From Janthinobacterium lividum (GTDB lineage: Bacteria > Pseudomonadota > Gammaproteobacteria > Burkholderiales > Burkholderiaceae_D), in assembly GCF_011601275.1 (NCBI RefSeq), contig NZ_JAAOLY010000002.1, positions 434,001 through 498,000 of the forward strand: 64,000 bases of DNA. The letters run 5' to 3'. The notes below the pieces were generated by a model. That model saw only the letters and a list, made by a program, of their open reading frames with translations. It was not told the DNA's origin and made no database searches. The translations under genes and the position numbers were made by a program. Shown here piece after piece: positions 17,055 through 26,765 of the stretch; within the stretch, counting starts at the first letter, position 1, and every line of letters begins with the position of its first letter.

Positions 17055-19292
17055 TTAACGGAGTGGCTGGCTCAGTGTCTGGTAACCAGGGATGGTTTTT
17101 GTAAAAGTTTCCAGGCCATTCGCGCCCAGGCCCAGGCCATTCGACAAGCCCGTCAATTCCAGCTGGAAGAAGATCGGCGTCGAAACAGTCTTGGTCGTCG
17201 TCACGAAACGCTGCGCACCCATGCGGAACACCCAGCAGTCGCCCTTGTATTCCAGCCCGACCAGGCTTTCCAGCATGCTGCGATCCTTGATGGAGTAGCT
17301 GATGCGCCCCACGCCATACAGGCGGTCCGTCAACGGCCATTGCGTCGACACTTCCGCATTGCGCAGCACATCACGCTGAAAACGGTTACTGAAATTCAAT
17401 ACCTTCTTCGGCCCTGGCTGATATTGCAAGGTGTAGTTGTAGCTCATCAGGCGGCGATCGCTGGGATTGTACTGCACCAGGCTGTCGGCGGTCCAAGTCT
17501 CGGACACGCGGCCCGTCGCGGCCAGCAGGATATCGGAGCGCGACTGGTTAACGGGCGTCGTCGAATTGAGCTGCACGCGCTGGTCGGCAAAATAGAAACG
17601 CTGGCCGAAGGTCAGGCGCATGCGCTCCGTGCCGTCCGACTGCAGGAAGCGCGAGACGACGGCGGCCGTCACCTGATTGGCGTCGCCGATGCGGTCGCTG
17701 CCGACAAAACGGTTTTCCGTGAAAATCTGCGTCAGGTTGAACGTGCCCTCGGCCGTATCGAAGTTCGGAAACTGCGACTGGTCGCGGTACGGCGTGTAGA
17801 CATAGAACAGGCGCGGCTCCAGGGTTTGCGTGCCGCCCTTGGCGCCGAACAGATTCGTGTCGCGTTCAAACACCAGGCCGCTGTCGACCGAGAACGTCGG
17901 CACGGCGCGCGTAAACGAGGTGGTTTTAAACAGCGCCTTGGTCCGAGCGTCATTGTCGAGCTGATACGCGCTCGCATTGAGCATCAGCTTGGGCGTGACG
18001 AAGTACCCAGGGCGCATGATGGGGAAACTCACCTGCGGCACGGCCACGAGGCGCGAGCCTTGCACCAGAGTCGGATGCGCGAAGCGCGTCGCTTCCGCGT
18101 CGAAGGTCCAGTCAAAACCGCCCCAGACGTCGTATTTGCCAGCGTGGAAGTTCACCGCCGGCAAACGGTCATACGGGCGCGGCACGACCACGTTGGGATC
18201 GGGATCCTGCAGCACCTGGTAATTCTGCACGCGCGCCGTCAGGTTCCAGTCCTCGGTGCGGTAATCGGTGCGCAATTCGCGCAGCAACTGGCGCTCGGTG
18301 GCGGTGGCGACGGTTTTTGAAAAATCGTTCGGGTAATTATTGTCGGACGCCTCGCGCAAGTCCCAGCTGTAACTCCAGCCCTTGGCCAGCGCCTGCTCAT
18401 GCTTGGACCTGATCATGTAGCGGTTGGTCTTGGTCTGCTTGTCGTTAGGCAAGAACTCAAACGACGTCTCGCCCTGGTACAGGCCGGCATCCGTCTCGCC
18501 CATGTAACGGCCCGTCGCACCGAGCTGGATACCGCGTCGCTGGATATAGCGCGGGAACAGGGTCAGGTCGCGGTTCGGCGCGATGTTCACGTAATACGGC
18601 ATCAGCAGCTCGAAACCGTTCTTCGAAGCAAAGCCCGGCGTGGGCGCCAGCCAGCCCGAGCGGCGCGCACCCGACAGCGAAAACGAAATGCCCGGCGTGC
18701 CCAGGATCGGCACGTCCTTGAAATAGATGATGGTCTTGCTGCCGGTGCCCACGTCGCGGCCCGTGTCGAGGTTCAAGGTGCTCGATTTCAGGTACCAGTC
18801 CGGATTCGGCCCTTCGCAAGTACTGTACGTGCCGTCGATGACCGTGGCTTCGTCGGGGTTGATGAAGTCGACGCGTTCGGCCTTGCCCTGGCCGCCGCCC
18901 ACTTCGAAGCGGTACGTCGGGTTGAGCAGGAAACCCTTGCCGGTCTCCATGTTCAGCTTCAGGACGTCACCCGTATAGTAATCGCCGAAACGCCACATCT
19001 TGATGTGGCCCTCGGCGTCGAACCGATCTTCAACTTGTTTGTAACAAGCTGTATCGGCCGTCATTTTTGTGGTTTTTCCGCGCTCAATCACAACATTCTG
19101 GTCGAGATTGACCTCCCTTTCGGGGCGACCGTTCATGCTGTTCGCCGTCATGACGGTGGGCGCGTCGGGATCTTCCACATGCACCGGACGCGGTGCTTTC
19201 TGGGCGTGGACAGGCACCGTCGTGGCGGCGACGAGCGCGCTGATGGCGAAAGCCCAGCGCTGCGAAGGGGGGGAGGCCGAAAACCAGCTCAT
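17055..19292 (-). CDS. lptD: LPS-assembly outer-membrane protein LptD
   Basis: Outer-membrane barrel that, with LptE, inserts lipopolysaccharide into the outer leaflet. About 745 residues: signal peptide MSWFSASPPSQRWAFAISALVAATTVPVHA, a periplasmic OstA jellyroll (SMNGRPEREVNLDQNVVIERGKTTKMTADTACYKQVEDRFDAEGHIKMWRFGD), then a large barrel domain with SGWLAPTPGFASKNGFELLMPYYVNIAPNRDLTLFPRY. The frame is open to 19397, but ATG 19292 starts exactly at the signal peptide, although without a clear ribosome site. It is first gene of the lptD-surA-pdxA-rsmA unit and divergent from amgK. Confidence 0.95.
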   Translation of the reverse strand: MSWFSASPPSQRWAFAISALVAATTVPVHAQKAPRPVHVEDPDAPTVMTANSMNGRPEREVNLDQNVVIERGKTTKMTADTACYKQVEDRFDAEGHIKMWRFGDYYTGDVLKLNMETGKGFLLNPTYRFEVGGGQGKAERVDFINPDEATVIDGTYSTCEGPNPDWYLKSSTLNLDTGRDVGTGSKTIIYFKDVPILGTPGISFSLSGARRSGWLAPTPGFASKNGFELLMPYYVNIAPNRDLTLFPRYIQRRGIQLGATGRYMGETDAGLYQGETSFEFLPNDKQTKTNRYMIRSKHEQALAKGWSYSWDLREASDNNYPNDFSKTVATATERQLLRELRTDYRTEDWNLTARVQNYQVLQDPDPNVVVPRPYDRLPAVNFHAGKYDVWGGFDWTFDAEATRFAHPTLVQGSRLVAVPQVSFPIMRPGYFVTPKLMLNASAYQLDNDARTKALFKTTSFTRAVPTFSVDSGLVFERDTNLFGAKGGTQTLEPRLFYVYTPYRDQSQFPNFDTAEGTFNLTQIFTENRFVGSDRIGDANQVTAAVVSRFLQSDGTERMRLTFGQRFYFADQRVQLNSTTPVNQSRSDILLAATGRVSETWTADSLVQYNPSDRRLMSYNYTLQYQPGPKKVLNFSNRFQRDVLRNAEVSTQWPLTDRLYGVGRISYSIKDRSMLESLVGLEYKGDCWVFRMGAQRFVTTTKTVSTPIFFQLELTGLSNGLGLGANGLETFTKTIPGYQTLSQPLR

Positions 19293-19390
19293 GAATTGGA
19301 AGGGGCAAGCACCATGACAGGCGATTTTTTGATTTGAATCCCTTATTATATGGGAATCTGCACCATCAACCCGATTCCACAGGCCGCTTA

Positions 19391-20458
19391 ATGTCATTCT
19401 CCCCCAATTCCTCCACCGCGCCGGCCTCCGCCGACGCTCGCCTGACCCTGTTGAAAGCCTGGTTGACCTCGCTTAACCTCGTCGCGCCCGAATCCGCCCG
19501 CCCCGCTTCCAGCGATGCCAGCTTCCGCCGCTACTACCGTCTCGATGTTCTGCCAGGCAACACAACATTGCCAGGAAGTACACTGATCGCCATGGATGCG
19601 CCGCCCGAGCGCGAAAACGTGCCCGCCTATATCAAGGTGGCCGGCTTGCTGAAAGGCGCCGGCGTGTCCGTGCCCGAGATCATCGCGCAAGACCTGGAGC
19701 AGGGCTTCCTGCTGCTGTCCGACCTGGGCACGACCACGTATCTCGACGCCCTGAACCACGACAACGCCAGCGTGCTGTACGCCGAAGCGCTGGAATCGTT
19801 GATGAAAATCCAGCTGGCCAGCCAGCCCGACGTCTTGCCCGAATTCGACCGCGCCTTCATCCTGCGCGAAATGAATCTGTTCCCGGAATGGTTTATCGGC
19901 AAGCACCTGGGCGCCACCTTGTCGGATGTGCAACAAACCCAGCTGGACAAGGTCTTTGAAGCCATCACGGCGAACATCTTGTCGCAGCAACAAGTATTCA
20001 TGCACCGCGACTACCATTCGCGCAATTTGATGCACATCAACGATGGCTCCATCCCGAATCCCGGCATCCTCGACTTCCAGGACGCCGTCTTCGGCCCCGT
20101 CACCTACGACATCGCCTCGCTGCTGCGCGACGCATATATCCAGTGGGATGAAGAACTGGTGCTCGACTGGGTGATCCGCTACTGGCAGCGCGCCAAGCAG
20201 CTGGGCTTGCCAGTCAATCCCGACATCGACGCCTTCTACCGCGATTTCGAATTCACGGCCCTGCAGCGCCACCTGAAAATCCTCGGCCTGTTCGCGCGCC
20301 TGAATTACCGCGATGGCAAGGATCTGTACATGGGCGACCTGCCAACCGTGCTCGACTACGTGCGCAAGACAGCCAACCGCTATACGGAACTCAAGCCGCT
20401 CGTGCGTTTGCTCGATGCACTGGAGAATAAAACACCGCAAGTCGGCTATACATTCTGA
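19391..20458 (+). CDS. amgK: N-acetylmuramate/N-acetylglucosamine anomeric kinase AmgK
   Basis: Aminoglycoside-phosphotransferase-fold sugar kinase, 355 residues, that phosphorylates recycled MurNAc (and GlcNAc) at C1. MurU then makes UDP-MurNAc, bypassing MurA and giving intrinsic fosfomycin tolerance in organisms with this pathway. The catalytic loop FMHRDYHSRNLM and the metal-binding GILDFQDAVFGP are intact. ATG 19391 follows the divergent lptD promoter region; the lptD/amgK-murU neighbourhood is the same as in pseudomonads. Its stop codon is followed after one base by a 120-nt folded repeat. Confidence 0.92.
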   Translation: MSFSPNSSTAPASADARLTLLKAWLTSLNLVAPESARPASSDASFRRYYRLDVLPGNTTLPGSTLIAMDAPPERENVPAYIKVAGLLKGAGVSVPEIIAQDLEQGFLLLSDLGTTTYLDALNHDNASVLYAEALESLMKIQLASQPDVLPEFDRAFILREMNLFPEWFIGKHLGATLSDVQQTQLDKVFEAITANILSQQQVFMHRDYHSRNLMHINDGSIPNPGILDFQDAVFGPVTYDIASLLRDAYIQWDEELVLDWVIRYWQRAKQLGLPVNPDIDAFYRDFEFTALQRHLKILGLFARLNYRDGKDLYMGDLPTVLDYVRKTANRYTELKPLVRLLDALENKTPQVGYTF

Positions 20459-20459
20459 T

Positions 20460-20579
20460 GACACCGGCCAAAACCTACTGCGCGTCGCGCTTTGCGGCCG
20501 GCGATGCTCACCGTACTCCAGTACGGTTGCGCTTCTCGGCCACAAATCACTGCCGCTCGCTACGGTTTTGTCCGGTGTC
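20460..20579 (+). repeat. 120-nt stem-loop element, copy A (amgK-murU gap)
   Basis: It starts one base after the amgK stop. Terminal arms GACACCGG (20460-20467) and CCGGTGTC (20572-20579) are perfect complements; after one mismatch CAAAACC (20469-20475) pairs with GGTTTTG (20564-20570). The centre carries the hairpin ACCGTACT-CC-AGTACGGT. The interior is about 90% identical (some nine differences over about 99 bases) to the complement of 31248-31367, which has different but equally self-complementary ends. Confidence 0.85.
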
Positions 20580-20655
20580 GTAACTGCAGAATTAACTTAT
20601 TGTGCGGCTCGCGCCACGCAACCTTTACCGAACGACACAGAAAACGAGTTCCACC

Positions 20656-21375
20656 ATGAAAGCCATGATCTTTGCCGCAGGCCGCGGTGAACGGATGCGT
20701 CCGCTTACCGATACCTGTCCCAAACCGCTGCTGAAAGTGCGCGGCCGTCCGCTGATCGTCTGGCATGTGCTGAACCTGGTGCGCGCCGGCATCACGGACA
20801 TCGTCATCAACCATTCGCACCTGGGCCATCTGATCGAGGAAACCCTGGGCGACGGCAGCGCGTATGGCGCGCGCATCTCGTATTCGCCCGAAACCACGCC
20901 GCTGGAAACGGCGGGCGGCATCGCCCAGGCGCGCCACTTGCTGGGCGAGGAACCGTTCCTCGCCATTTCCGGCGACATCTATTGCCCGTATTTCGATTTC
21001 AAGCAGGTGCTCGACGTGCTGGCCGACAAGGATGTGCTGGGCACGCCGTACCCGGCCGACGAGCGCGACATCGCCTGGGCCTATCTGGTGCCCAATCCCG
21101 ACTTCCACCCGAAGGGCGACTTCGGCCTGACCTTGTTCGCGATTAACAATACAGACGACACCAAGTGGACCTTCGCCAATATCGGCGTGTACCGTCCCGA
21201 GATGTTCGACGGCATCGCGCCGGGCAGCCACGCCAAGCTGGGCGATTTGCTGCGCCGGTACGCGGACCAGGGCCGCGTGGGCGGCGAAGTCTATCCGGGC
21301 GAATGGACGAATGTGGGCACCCCAAAGCAGCTCGACGTGCTCAATGGCGTCACGGCCAAGGCAAGCACGACATGA
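20656..21375 (+). CDS. murU: N-acetylmuramate-1-phosphate uridylyltransferase MurU
   Basis: Nucleotidyltransferase, 239 residues, that converts MurNAc-1-phosphate and UTP to UDP-MurNAc in peptidoglycan recycling. The N-terminal signature MKAMIFAAGRGERMRPLTDTCPKPLLKV contains the GXGXRMxPLT nucleotide loop and catalytic Lys; GDIYCPYFDF supplies the metal-binding Asp. ATG 20656 starts directly at this motif, although the frame is open earlier. It lies after amgK in the same direction but separated by 197 bp containing a folded repeat, and it overlaps pepP by ATGA. Confidence 0.93.
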   Translation: MKAMIFAAGRGERMRPLTDTCPKPLLKVRGRPLIVWHVLNLVRAGITDIVINHSHLGHLIEETLGDGSAYGARISYSPETTPLETAGGIAQARHLLGEEPFLAISGDIYCPYFDFKQVLDVLADKDVLGTPYPADERDIAWAYLVPNPDFHPKGDFGLTLFAINNTDDTKWTFANIGVYRPEMFDGIAPGSHAKLGDLLRRYADQGRVGGEVYPGEWTNVGTPKQLDVLNGVTAKASTT

Positions 21376-22697
21376 TGGCCAATTACGCGGCACGGCGCGC
21401 GGCGCTGCTGGCGCAGATGCTGCCGGGCAGCGTGGCCATCCTCGCCACGGCGCCCGAAGTGCCGCGCAACAGCGATTGCGATTATCCGTACCGCCACGAC
21501 AGCTATTTCTATTACCTGAGCGGTTTCACGGAACCGGACAGCGCCGTGGCCCTGGTGGCCGCCAGCGCCACAGCGCCCGCGCGCGCCATCCTGTTTTGCC
21601 GCGCCAAGAACACGGAACGCGAAATCTGGGATGGTTTCCGCCACGGCCCCGAAGCGGCCCGCGCCACGTTCGGCTTTGACAGTGCCTTCCCCATCGAGGA
21701 ACTCGACGTGGAAATGACGCGCCTGCTGGCCGACTCGCCCGCCATCTACTACGCATTGGGCGGCGGCCTCGATGCGCAAGTGAAGCTCTGGCGACACAAC
21801 GTGCGGCAAAAGGCCCGCAGCGGCGTCACGGCGCCGGCCATCGCGCATGATATCCATGGCATGCTCGACGCCATGCGCCTGCTGAAAGACACGCAGGAAC
21901 AGCAGCTGATGCGCCGCGCGGCCGCCATTTCCAGCGCCGCCCACATGCGCGCCATGCGCGCCACGCGTCCCGGCATGCACGAATATGCGCTCGAAGCGGA
22001 GCTGCTGTACGAATTCCGGCGCAGCGGCGCGCAGTTCCCCGCCTATTCCTCCATCGTGGCGGGCGGCGGCAACGCCTGCATCCTGCACTACAGCGCCAAC
22101 AACGCGGTCCTGCAAGACGGCGAGCTGGTATTGATCGACGCCGGCTGCGAACTCGATGGCTACGCCTCGGACATCACGCGCACCTGGCCCGTCAACGGCC
22201 GTTTCAGCGGCCCCCAGCGGGCGCTGTATGAACTGGTGCTGGCGGCGCAGCAGGCGTCGCTGGACATGGTGCGCCCCGGCTTGCCGCACAGCGCCATCCA
22301 CGAGGCGGCCGTGCAGGTACTGGCGCAGGGCATGCTGGACCTGGGTTTGCTGGACCGGCAAAAAAGCGGCGGTGTGCAGGATGTCATCGCCGACAAGGCC
22401 TACATGCCCTTCTACATGCACGGCACCAGCCACTGGCTGGGCATGGACGTGCACGACGTGGGCGCCTACCGCGACACGGATACTCCCGGCAAGCCGTGGC
22501 GCGCTTTGGCACCGGGCATGGTGCTGACGGTGGAACCGGGCATCTATGTGCGCCCCGGCGCAGGCGTGCCGGAGCAGTTCTGGCATACCGGCATCCGCAT
22601 CGAAGACGATGTGCTGGTTACGCCGCAAGGCCATGAAATCTTCAGCACGGCGCCCAAGAGCGTCGCTGAAATCGAACAACTGATGTCACAGGATTAA
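21372..22697 (+). CDS. pepP: Xaa-Pro aminopeptidase
   Basis: Dinuclear Mn peptidase of family M24B that removes an N-terminal residue before proline. The N-terminal creatinase-like domain has the typical DYPYRHDSYFYYLSGFTEPD. The metal ligands are seen in LIDAGCELDGYASDITRTWPV (two Asp), HGTSHWLGMDVHD (His), TVEPGIYV and IEDDVLVT (two Glu). 441 residues, normal for PepP. ATG 21372 overlaps the murU stop (ATGATG, so 21375 is an equally possible start). The following ubiH-type gene repeats the pepP-ubiH order of E. coli. Confidence 0.95.
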   Translation: MMANYAARRAALLAQMLPGSVAILATAPEVPRNSDCDYPYRHDSYFYYLSGFTEPDSAVALVAASATAPARAILFCRAKNTEREIWDGFRHGPEAARATFGFDSAFPIEELDVEMTRLLADSPAIYYALGGGLDAQVKLWRHNVRQKARSGVTAPAIAHDIHGMLDAMRLLKDTQEQQLMRRAAAISSAAHMRAMRATRPGMHEYALEAELLYEFRRSGAQFPAYSSIVAGGGNACILHYSANNAVLQDGELVLIDAGCELDGYASDITRTWPVNGRFSGPQRALYELVLAAQQASLDMVRPGLPHSAIHEAAVQVLAQGMLDLGLLDRQKSGGVQDVIADKAYMPFYMHGTSHWLGMDVHDVGAYRDTDTPGKPWRALAPGMVLTVEPGIYVRPGAGVPEQFWHTGIRIEDDVLVTPQGHEIFSTAPKSVAEIEQLMSQD

Positions 22698-22706
22698 CGC
22701 CGCCGC

Positions 22707-23849
22707 ATGCATACACCGTCCCCTTTCGATCTCGCCATCTGCGGCGCCGGCCCCGTCGGCATGGCGCTGGCCGCCCTGCTGGTGCAGCGCGGCAGCCGCG
22801 CCGCCGGCATCGTCCTGCTCGACGCCAAATCCATCGAACAAGCGAGGCGCGATCCGCGCACCATCGCCCTGTCGCACGGCAGCCGCCAGATTCTCGAGGA
22901 AGCGGGCGCCTGGCCCGTGGCAGCGACCCCGATTCACCAGATCCACGTGTCGCGCCGCGGCCAGTTCGGTCGCAGCCTGATGGACCGCAGCGAACATGGC
23001 GTCGAAGCGCTCGGTTATGTGGCCCGTTACGGCGCCGTCGTCAGTTCGCTGGCCGACGTGTGCGAGCGCCTGGGCGTGGCCAGCCTGCGCCCGGCCCTGG
23101 TGACAGGCAGCGTGGAAGACGTCGAGGGCGTCAGCGTGCAGATCGACCAGGCGGGCGCCGCATCGAGCTTGCGCGCCAGCCTGCTGGTGCAAGCCGAGGG
23201 CGGCCTGTTCGGCCAGCAGCCGGAACGCGCCGTCAGCCGCGACTATGGCCAAAGCGCCATCATCGCCCATGTGCGCGTCAGCAGCCCCATCGCGCACCGC
23301 GCGTATGAGCGCTTCACCGACGAAGGCCCGCTGGCGCTGCTGCCGCAGGATGACGGCTACGCGCTGGTGTGGTGCGTGCCGCCCACGCGCGCCGAGCAAT
23401 TGCTGGCACTGGACGACACTGCCTTCCTGGCCCGCCTGGGCGCCGCCTTCGGCAGCCGCCTGGGACGTTTTACCCACACGACGCCGCGCCTGGCCTATCC
23501 GCTGGGCCTGAACGCACAGGTGAACGGCACGGCGCGCACGATCGCCATCGGCAATGCCGCGCAAACCCTGCACCCGGTGGCGGGACAGGGCTTGAACCTG
23601 GGCTTGCGCGACGCCGCCGTGCTGGCCCGCGTGCTGGCGCAGGACAGCAGCCCGGCCGGACTGGCACGCTACGCCAGCCTGCGCCAGGCCGACCGGGGGC
23701 TGACCGTGCGCGTCACCGACACCATGGCGCGCATCTTCACGGGCAGCGCCCCCACGCAAGGCTTGCTGGGCCTGTCGCTGGGTTTGCTGGACGCATTTTC
23801 CCCAGCACGCAAGGCATTGGCTGGACTGATGATGTACGGCCGCCGATAA
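22707..23849 (+). CDS. ubiH: UbiH/UbiF/VisC-family FAD monooxygenase
   Basis: A flavin-dependent ring hydroxylase of ubiquinone synthesis, 380 residues. The FAD-binding Rossmann motif DLAICGAGPVGMALAALL is at the N-terminus, DPRTIALSHGSRQIL is the family's second motif, and GNAAQTLHPVAGQGLNLGLRDAAVLA binds the flavin ribityl/phosphate. It is 9 bp downstream of pepP. Which ring position it hydroxylates (UbiH-like C6 or another) cannot be settled by eye; the pepP neighbour favours UbiH. Confidence 0.88.
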   Translation: MHTPSPFDLAICGAGPVGMALAALLVQRGSRAAGIVLLDAKSIEQARRDPRTIALSHGSRQILEEAGAWPVAATPIHQIHVSRRGQFGRSLMDRSEHGVEALGYVARYGAVVSSLADVCERLGVASLRPALVTGSVEDVEGVSVQIDQAGAASSLRASLLVQAEGGLFGQQPERAVSRDYGQSAIIAHVRVSSPIAHRAYERFTDEGPLALLPQDDGYALVWCVPPTRAEQLLALDDTAFLARLGAAFGSRLGRFTHTTPRLAYPLGLNAQVNGTARTIAIGNAAQTLHPVAGQGLNLGLRDAAVLARVLAQDSSPAGLARYASLRQADRGLTVRVTDTMARIFTGSAPTQGLLGLSLGLLDAFSPARKALAGLMMYGRR

Positions 23850-23964
23850 GGCTTGACAATAAGGAAAGGGAACGGGCGAAAAAGAAACAGGCGGGCGATC
23901 CGGCATGGAATAAACGGCCCGCGGATGCGACAATGGCTGTCACCTGGTTTCTGGCGACCGTTCC

Positions 23965-24918
23965 ATGACAGATGCATTGCCCGCAGCACCGCCTGCCGCT
24001 CTTCCCGAAGTGCTTTTTTCCCGCCTGCTGGAAGACGCCCTCGACGCCGTCATCATCATCGATGAGCATTGCCGCATCCGCTATATCAATGGCGCCATGC
24101 AGGCACTGTCGGGCTATGCCAGCGGAGAATTGCTGGGCCAGACCCTGAACGGCCTGCTGCCCGACGCCGTCGGCGCGCAGCATGACAACCACGTAATCAA
24201 TTACATCCGCAGCTCACGCACCTCCAGCGTGCTGGGCAAGATACGCGAATTCGCCATCCGCCACCGCGACACGCAGATGATTCCCATCGAAATGAAGGCG
24301 CTGGACCTGGGCGTGGTCGACGGCATGCGCTATTTCGGCGCCTTCCTGCTCGACGTGCGCGAACGGCGCGAACTGGCGGCAAAGAACGCCAGCCTGCTGG
24401 CGCAGCTGGAACAGCAGGCGCTGCACGATGCGCTGACGTCGCTGCCGAACCGGCGCGCCTATGAAGCGCAAGCAGCGCAGGCGATGGCGCGCGCGGCGCG
24501 CAGCGGCGCCGCCCTGACCGTGGGCGTGGCCGACCTCGACCATTTCAAGAAGATCAACGACCGCTACGGCCATGCCGTGGGCGACGCCGTGCTGCGCACG
24601 GTGGCGCAGGCGCTGCGCGATACGGGACGCATCACCGACGTGGCCGCGCGCCTGGGCGGCGAAGAATTCGGCCTGCTGTTCCCCGACGCCAGCCTGCAGC
24701 AGGCGCACGTGGTGGCCGAACGCATCCGCGCCGCCGTGGCCGCCGCCATCACACCGTTGCCCGATGGCGGCGAACTGCAGGTGACCATCAGCATCGGCGT
24801 GGCCTCCCTGACGGCCGGCGCCACGCTGGACGCGGCCATGTCCGATGCCGACAAGGCCCTGTACGCGGCCAAGCACCAGGGACGCAATAAAGTCGTGGCG
24901 GCAGCGGCAGCCGAATAA
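23965..24918 (+). CDS. PAS-GGDEF diguanylate cyclase
   Basis: 317-residue cytoplasmic signalling enzyme predicted to make cyclic di-GMP. A PAS sensor spans about residues 18-135 (DAVIIIDEHCRIRYINGAMQALSGY) and a GGDEF domain about 150-315. The active site reads GGEEF (231-235), the catalytically competent variant, and an inhibitory I-site RITD (222-225) lies the expected five residues before it, implying product feedback. DLDHFKKINDRYGHAVGDAVL supplies the metal Asp and substrate Asn. No transmembrane segment. Its signal is unknown; it is followed by a terminator shared with the convergent pnt operon. Confidence 0.92.
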   Translation: MTDALPAAPPAALPEVLFSRLLEDALDAVIIIDEHCRIRYINGAMQALSGYASGELLGQTLNGLLPDAVGAQHDNHVINYIRSSRTSSVLGKIREFAIRHRDTQMIPIEMKALDLGVVDGMRYFGAFLLDVRERRELAAKNASLLAQLEQQALHDALTSLPNRRAYEAQAAQAMARAARSGAALTVGVADLDHFKKINDRYGHAVGDAVLRTVAQALRDTGRITDVAARLGGEEFGLLFPDASLQQAHVVAERIRAAVAAAITPLPDGGELQVTISIGVASLTAGATLDAAMSDADKALYAAKHQGRNKVVAAAAAE

Positions 24919-24943
24919 AAACGGCCCGCGCAAGGCGGGCCGT
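24916..24943 (-). terminator. Terminator of the pnt operon
   Basis: ACGGCCCGC (24921-24929) pairs with GCGGGCCGT (24935-24943). On the minus strand the hairpin is followed by five T, placing it directly after pntB; on the plus strand it lacks a T-run. Confidence 0.8.
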
Positions 24944-24963
24944 CCGGTCGCTGCAAGCCGTCC

Positions 24964-26430
24964 TTATTCGACGGCTTTGAGCATATCCTCGATCACCTTC
25001 TTGGCGTCGCCAAACACCATCATCGTGTTCGGCTGATAGAACAGGTCGTTGTCCAGGCCCGCATAGCCGGACGCCATCGAACGCTTGTTGACGATGATGC
25101 TCTTGGCTTTATAGGCTTCCAGAATCGGCATGCCGGCGATCGGCGATTTCGGATCTTTCGCCGCCGGGTTGACGACGTCGTTCGCACCCAGCACCAACAC
25201 CACGTCCGTCTGGCCGAATTCGCCGTTGATGTCTTCCATCTCGAAGACCTGGTCGTACGGCACTTCCGCCTCGGCCAGCAGCACGTTCATGTGGCCCGGC
25301 ATGCGCCCCGCCACGGGGTGGATCGCATACTTGACGGTGATGCCCTTGTGCGTGAGCTTTTCCACCAGTTCTTTCAGCGAGTGCTGCGCGCGCGCCACGG
25401 CCAGGCCGTAGCCGGGCACGATGATGACGGTTTCCGCATTGCTCATGATGAAGGCGGCGTCGTCGGCCGAACCCGATTTCACGGGACGCTGTTCCTGCGC
25501 ACCGGCCGCGCCGGCCGCCGGTGCATCGCCGCCGAAGCCGCCCAGGATGACGTTGAAGAAAGAGCGGTTCATGGCCTTGCACATGATGTACGACAGGATC
25601 GCGCCGGACGAACCGACCAATGACCCGGCGATGATCAGCATCGAGTTATTCAGCGAAAAACCGATGCCGGCCGCGGCCCAGCCCGAGTAACTGTTGAGCA
25701 TCGACACCACCACCGGCATGTCGGCGCCGCCGATGGGGATGATGATCAGCACGCCCAGCGCAAAGGCGATCAGGGTCATGACGATGAACGGCGTCCAGGC
25801 CGGTTCGACGCCGTCGGCGAAGCAGAACGCCAGGCCCAGGCCCACCATCACCAGCGCCAGCACCAGGTTGAGCATGTGCTGGCCCTTGAAGCTGACGGGC
25901 GCGCCCTGGAACAGGCGGAACTTGTATTTGCCCGACAGCTTGCCGAAGGCGATCACCGAACCGGAGAAGGTGATGGCGCCGACAAAGGTGCCGATGAACA
26001 GCTCGAAGCGGTTACCGATGGGCAGCGCCTCGCCATGCTTGGCAATATTAAAAGCCCAAGGTTCCGATACGGCCGCCACGGCGATGCACACTGCCGCCAG
26101 GCCGATCAGCGAGTGCATGGCCGCCACCAGTTCCGGCATCTTCGTCATTTCCACGGTTTTCGCCAGGTAGGCGCCGATGGCGCCGCCCGTGACGATGCCG
26201 ATGATGACGAGGGTCAGGCCCATGCCGCCCGTCTGCTGTTCCTTCAGTTTCAGGATCAGCGCCACGGTGGTGACGGCGGCAATGGCCATGCCGCTCATGC
26301 CGAAGGCATTGCCGCGGCGCGCCGTCGATGGCGACGACAGGCCTTTCAGGGCCTGGATGAAGCACACCGAGGCGATCAGGTACATCATCGTCACCAGGTT
26401 CATGGTGACGAAGCTCATGGCGTGACTCAT
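24964..26430 (-). CDS. pntB: NAD(P) transhydrogenase beta subunit
   Basis: Inner-membrane subunit of the proton-translocating transhydrogenase that makes NADPH from NADH using the proton gradient. The 488 residues comprise about eight to nine transmembrane helices and a C-terminal NADP(H)-binding domain III ([57 protein letters not shown]). It overlaps pntAB by 4 nt (ATGA). The C-terminal dIII is complete ([15 protein letters not shown]). Confidence 0.96.
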   Translation of the reverse strand: MSHAMSFVTMNLVTMMYLIASVCFIQALKGLSSPSTARRGNAFGMSGMAIAAVTTVALILKLKEQQTGGMGLTLVIIGIVTGGAIGAYLAKTVEMTKMPELVAAMHSLIGLAAVCIAVAAVSEPWAFNIAKHGEALPIGNRFELFIGTFVGAITFSGSVIAFGKLSGKYKFRLFQGAPVSFKGQHMLNLVLALVMVGLGLAFCFADGVEPAWTPFIVMTLIAFALGVLIIIPIGGADMPVVVSMLNSYSGWAAAGIGFSLNNSMLIIAGSLVGSSGAILSYIMCKAMNRSFFNVILGGFGGDAPAAGAAGAQEQRPVKSGSADDAAFIMSNAETVIIVPGYGLAVARAQHSLKELVEKLTHKGITVKYAIHPVAGRMPGHMNVLLAEAEVPYDQVFEMEDINGEFGQTDVVLVLGANDVVNPAAKDPKSPIAGMPILEAYKAKSIIVNKRSMASGYAGLDNDLFYQPNTMMVFGDAKKVIEDMLKAVE

Positions 26431-26741
26431 TCTTTTGCTCCTTGCTTGGCCTTCGGTTCTTTTTTACGGAACATCTCGAGCATGCGCTGCGTGACGAGGA
26501 AGCCGCCGAACACGTTGACGGCGGCCAGCGCCACGGCCAGGGTGCCGGCCACTTGCGCCAGCGGGCCATCGGTCAGCCCGGCCGCCAGCATGGCGCCAAC
26601 GATGATGATGGCGGAAATGGCATTGGTGACGGCCATCAGCGGCGTATGCAGCGCCGGCGTGACGGTCCAGACGACGTGGTAGCCGACATAAATGGCCAGC
26701 ACGAAGATGATCAGGTTGGTGATGGTGTGACTGATTTCCAT
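26427..26741 (-). CDS. pntAB: NAD(P) transhydrogenase alpha subunit 2 (membrane part)
   Basis: 104-residue membrane segment corresponding to the C-terminal part of E. coli PntA, here a separate gene as in Rhodospirillum rubrum. Three to four hydrophobic helices are visible ([61 protein letters not shown]). It lies between pntAA (24-bp gap) and pntB (4-nt overlap). Confidence 0.95.
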   Translation of the reverse strand: MEISHTITNLIIFVLAIYVGYHVVWTVTPALHTPLMAVTNAISAIIIVGAMLAAGLTDGPLAQVAGTLAVALAAVNVFGGFLVTQRMLEMFRKKEPKAKQGAKE

Positions 26742-26765
26742 GATGTTGTTCTCTCCGGCGCCGCG

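Noticed and set aside
20460..20579. Simple intrinsic terminator for amgK.
   Set aside because: No T-run follows the outer stem and the element is 120 nt with a conserved interior; murU, its pathway partner, lies downstream on the same strand.
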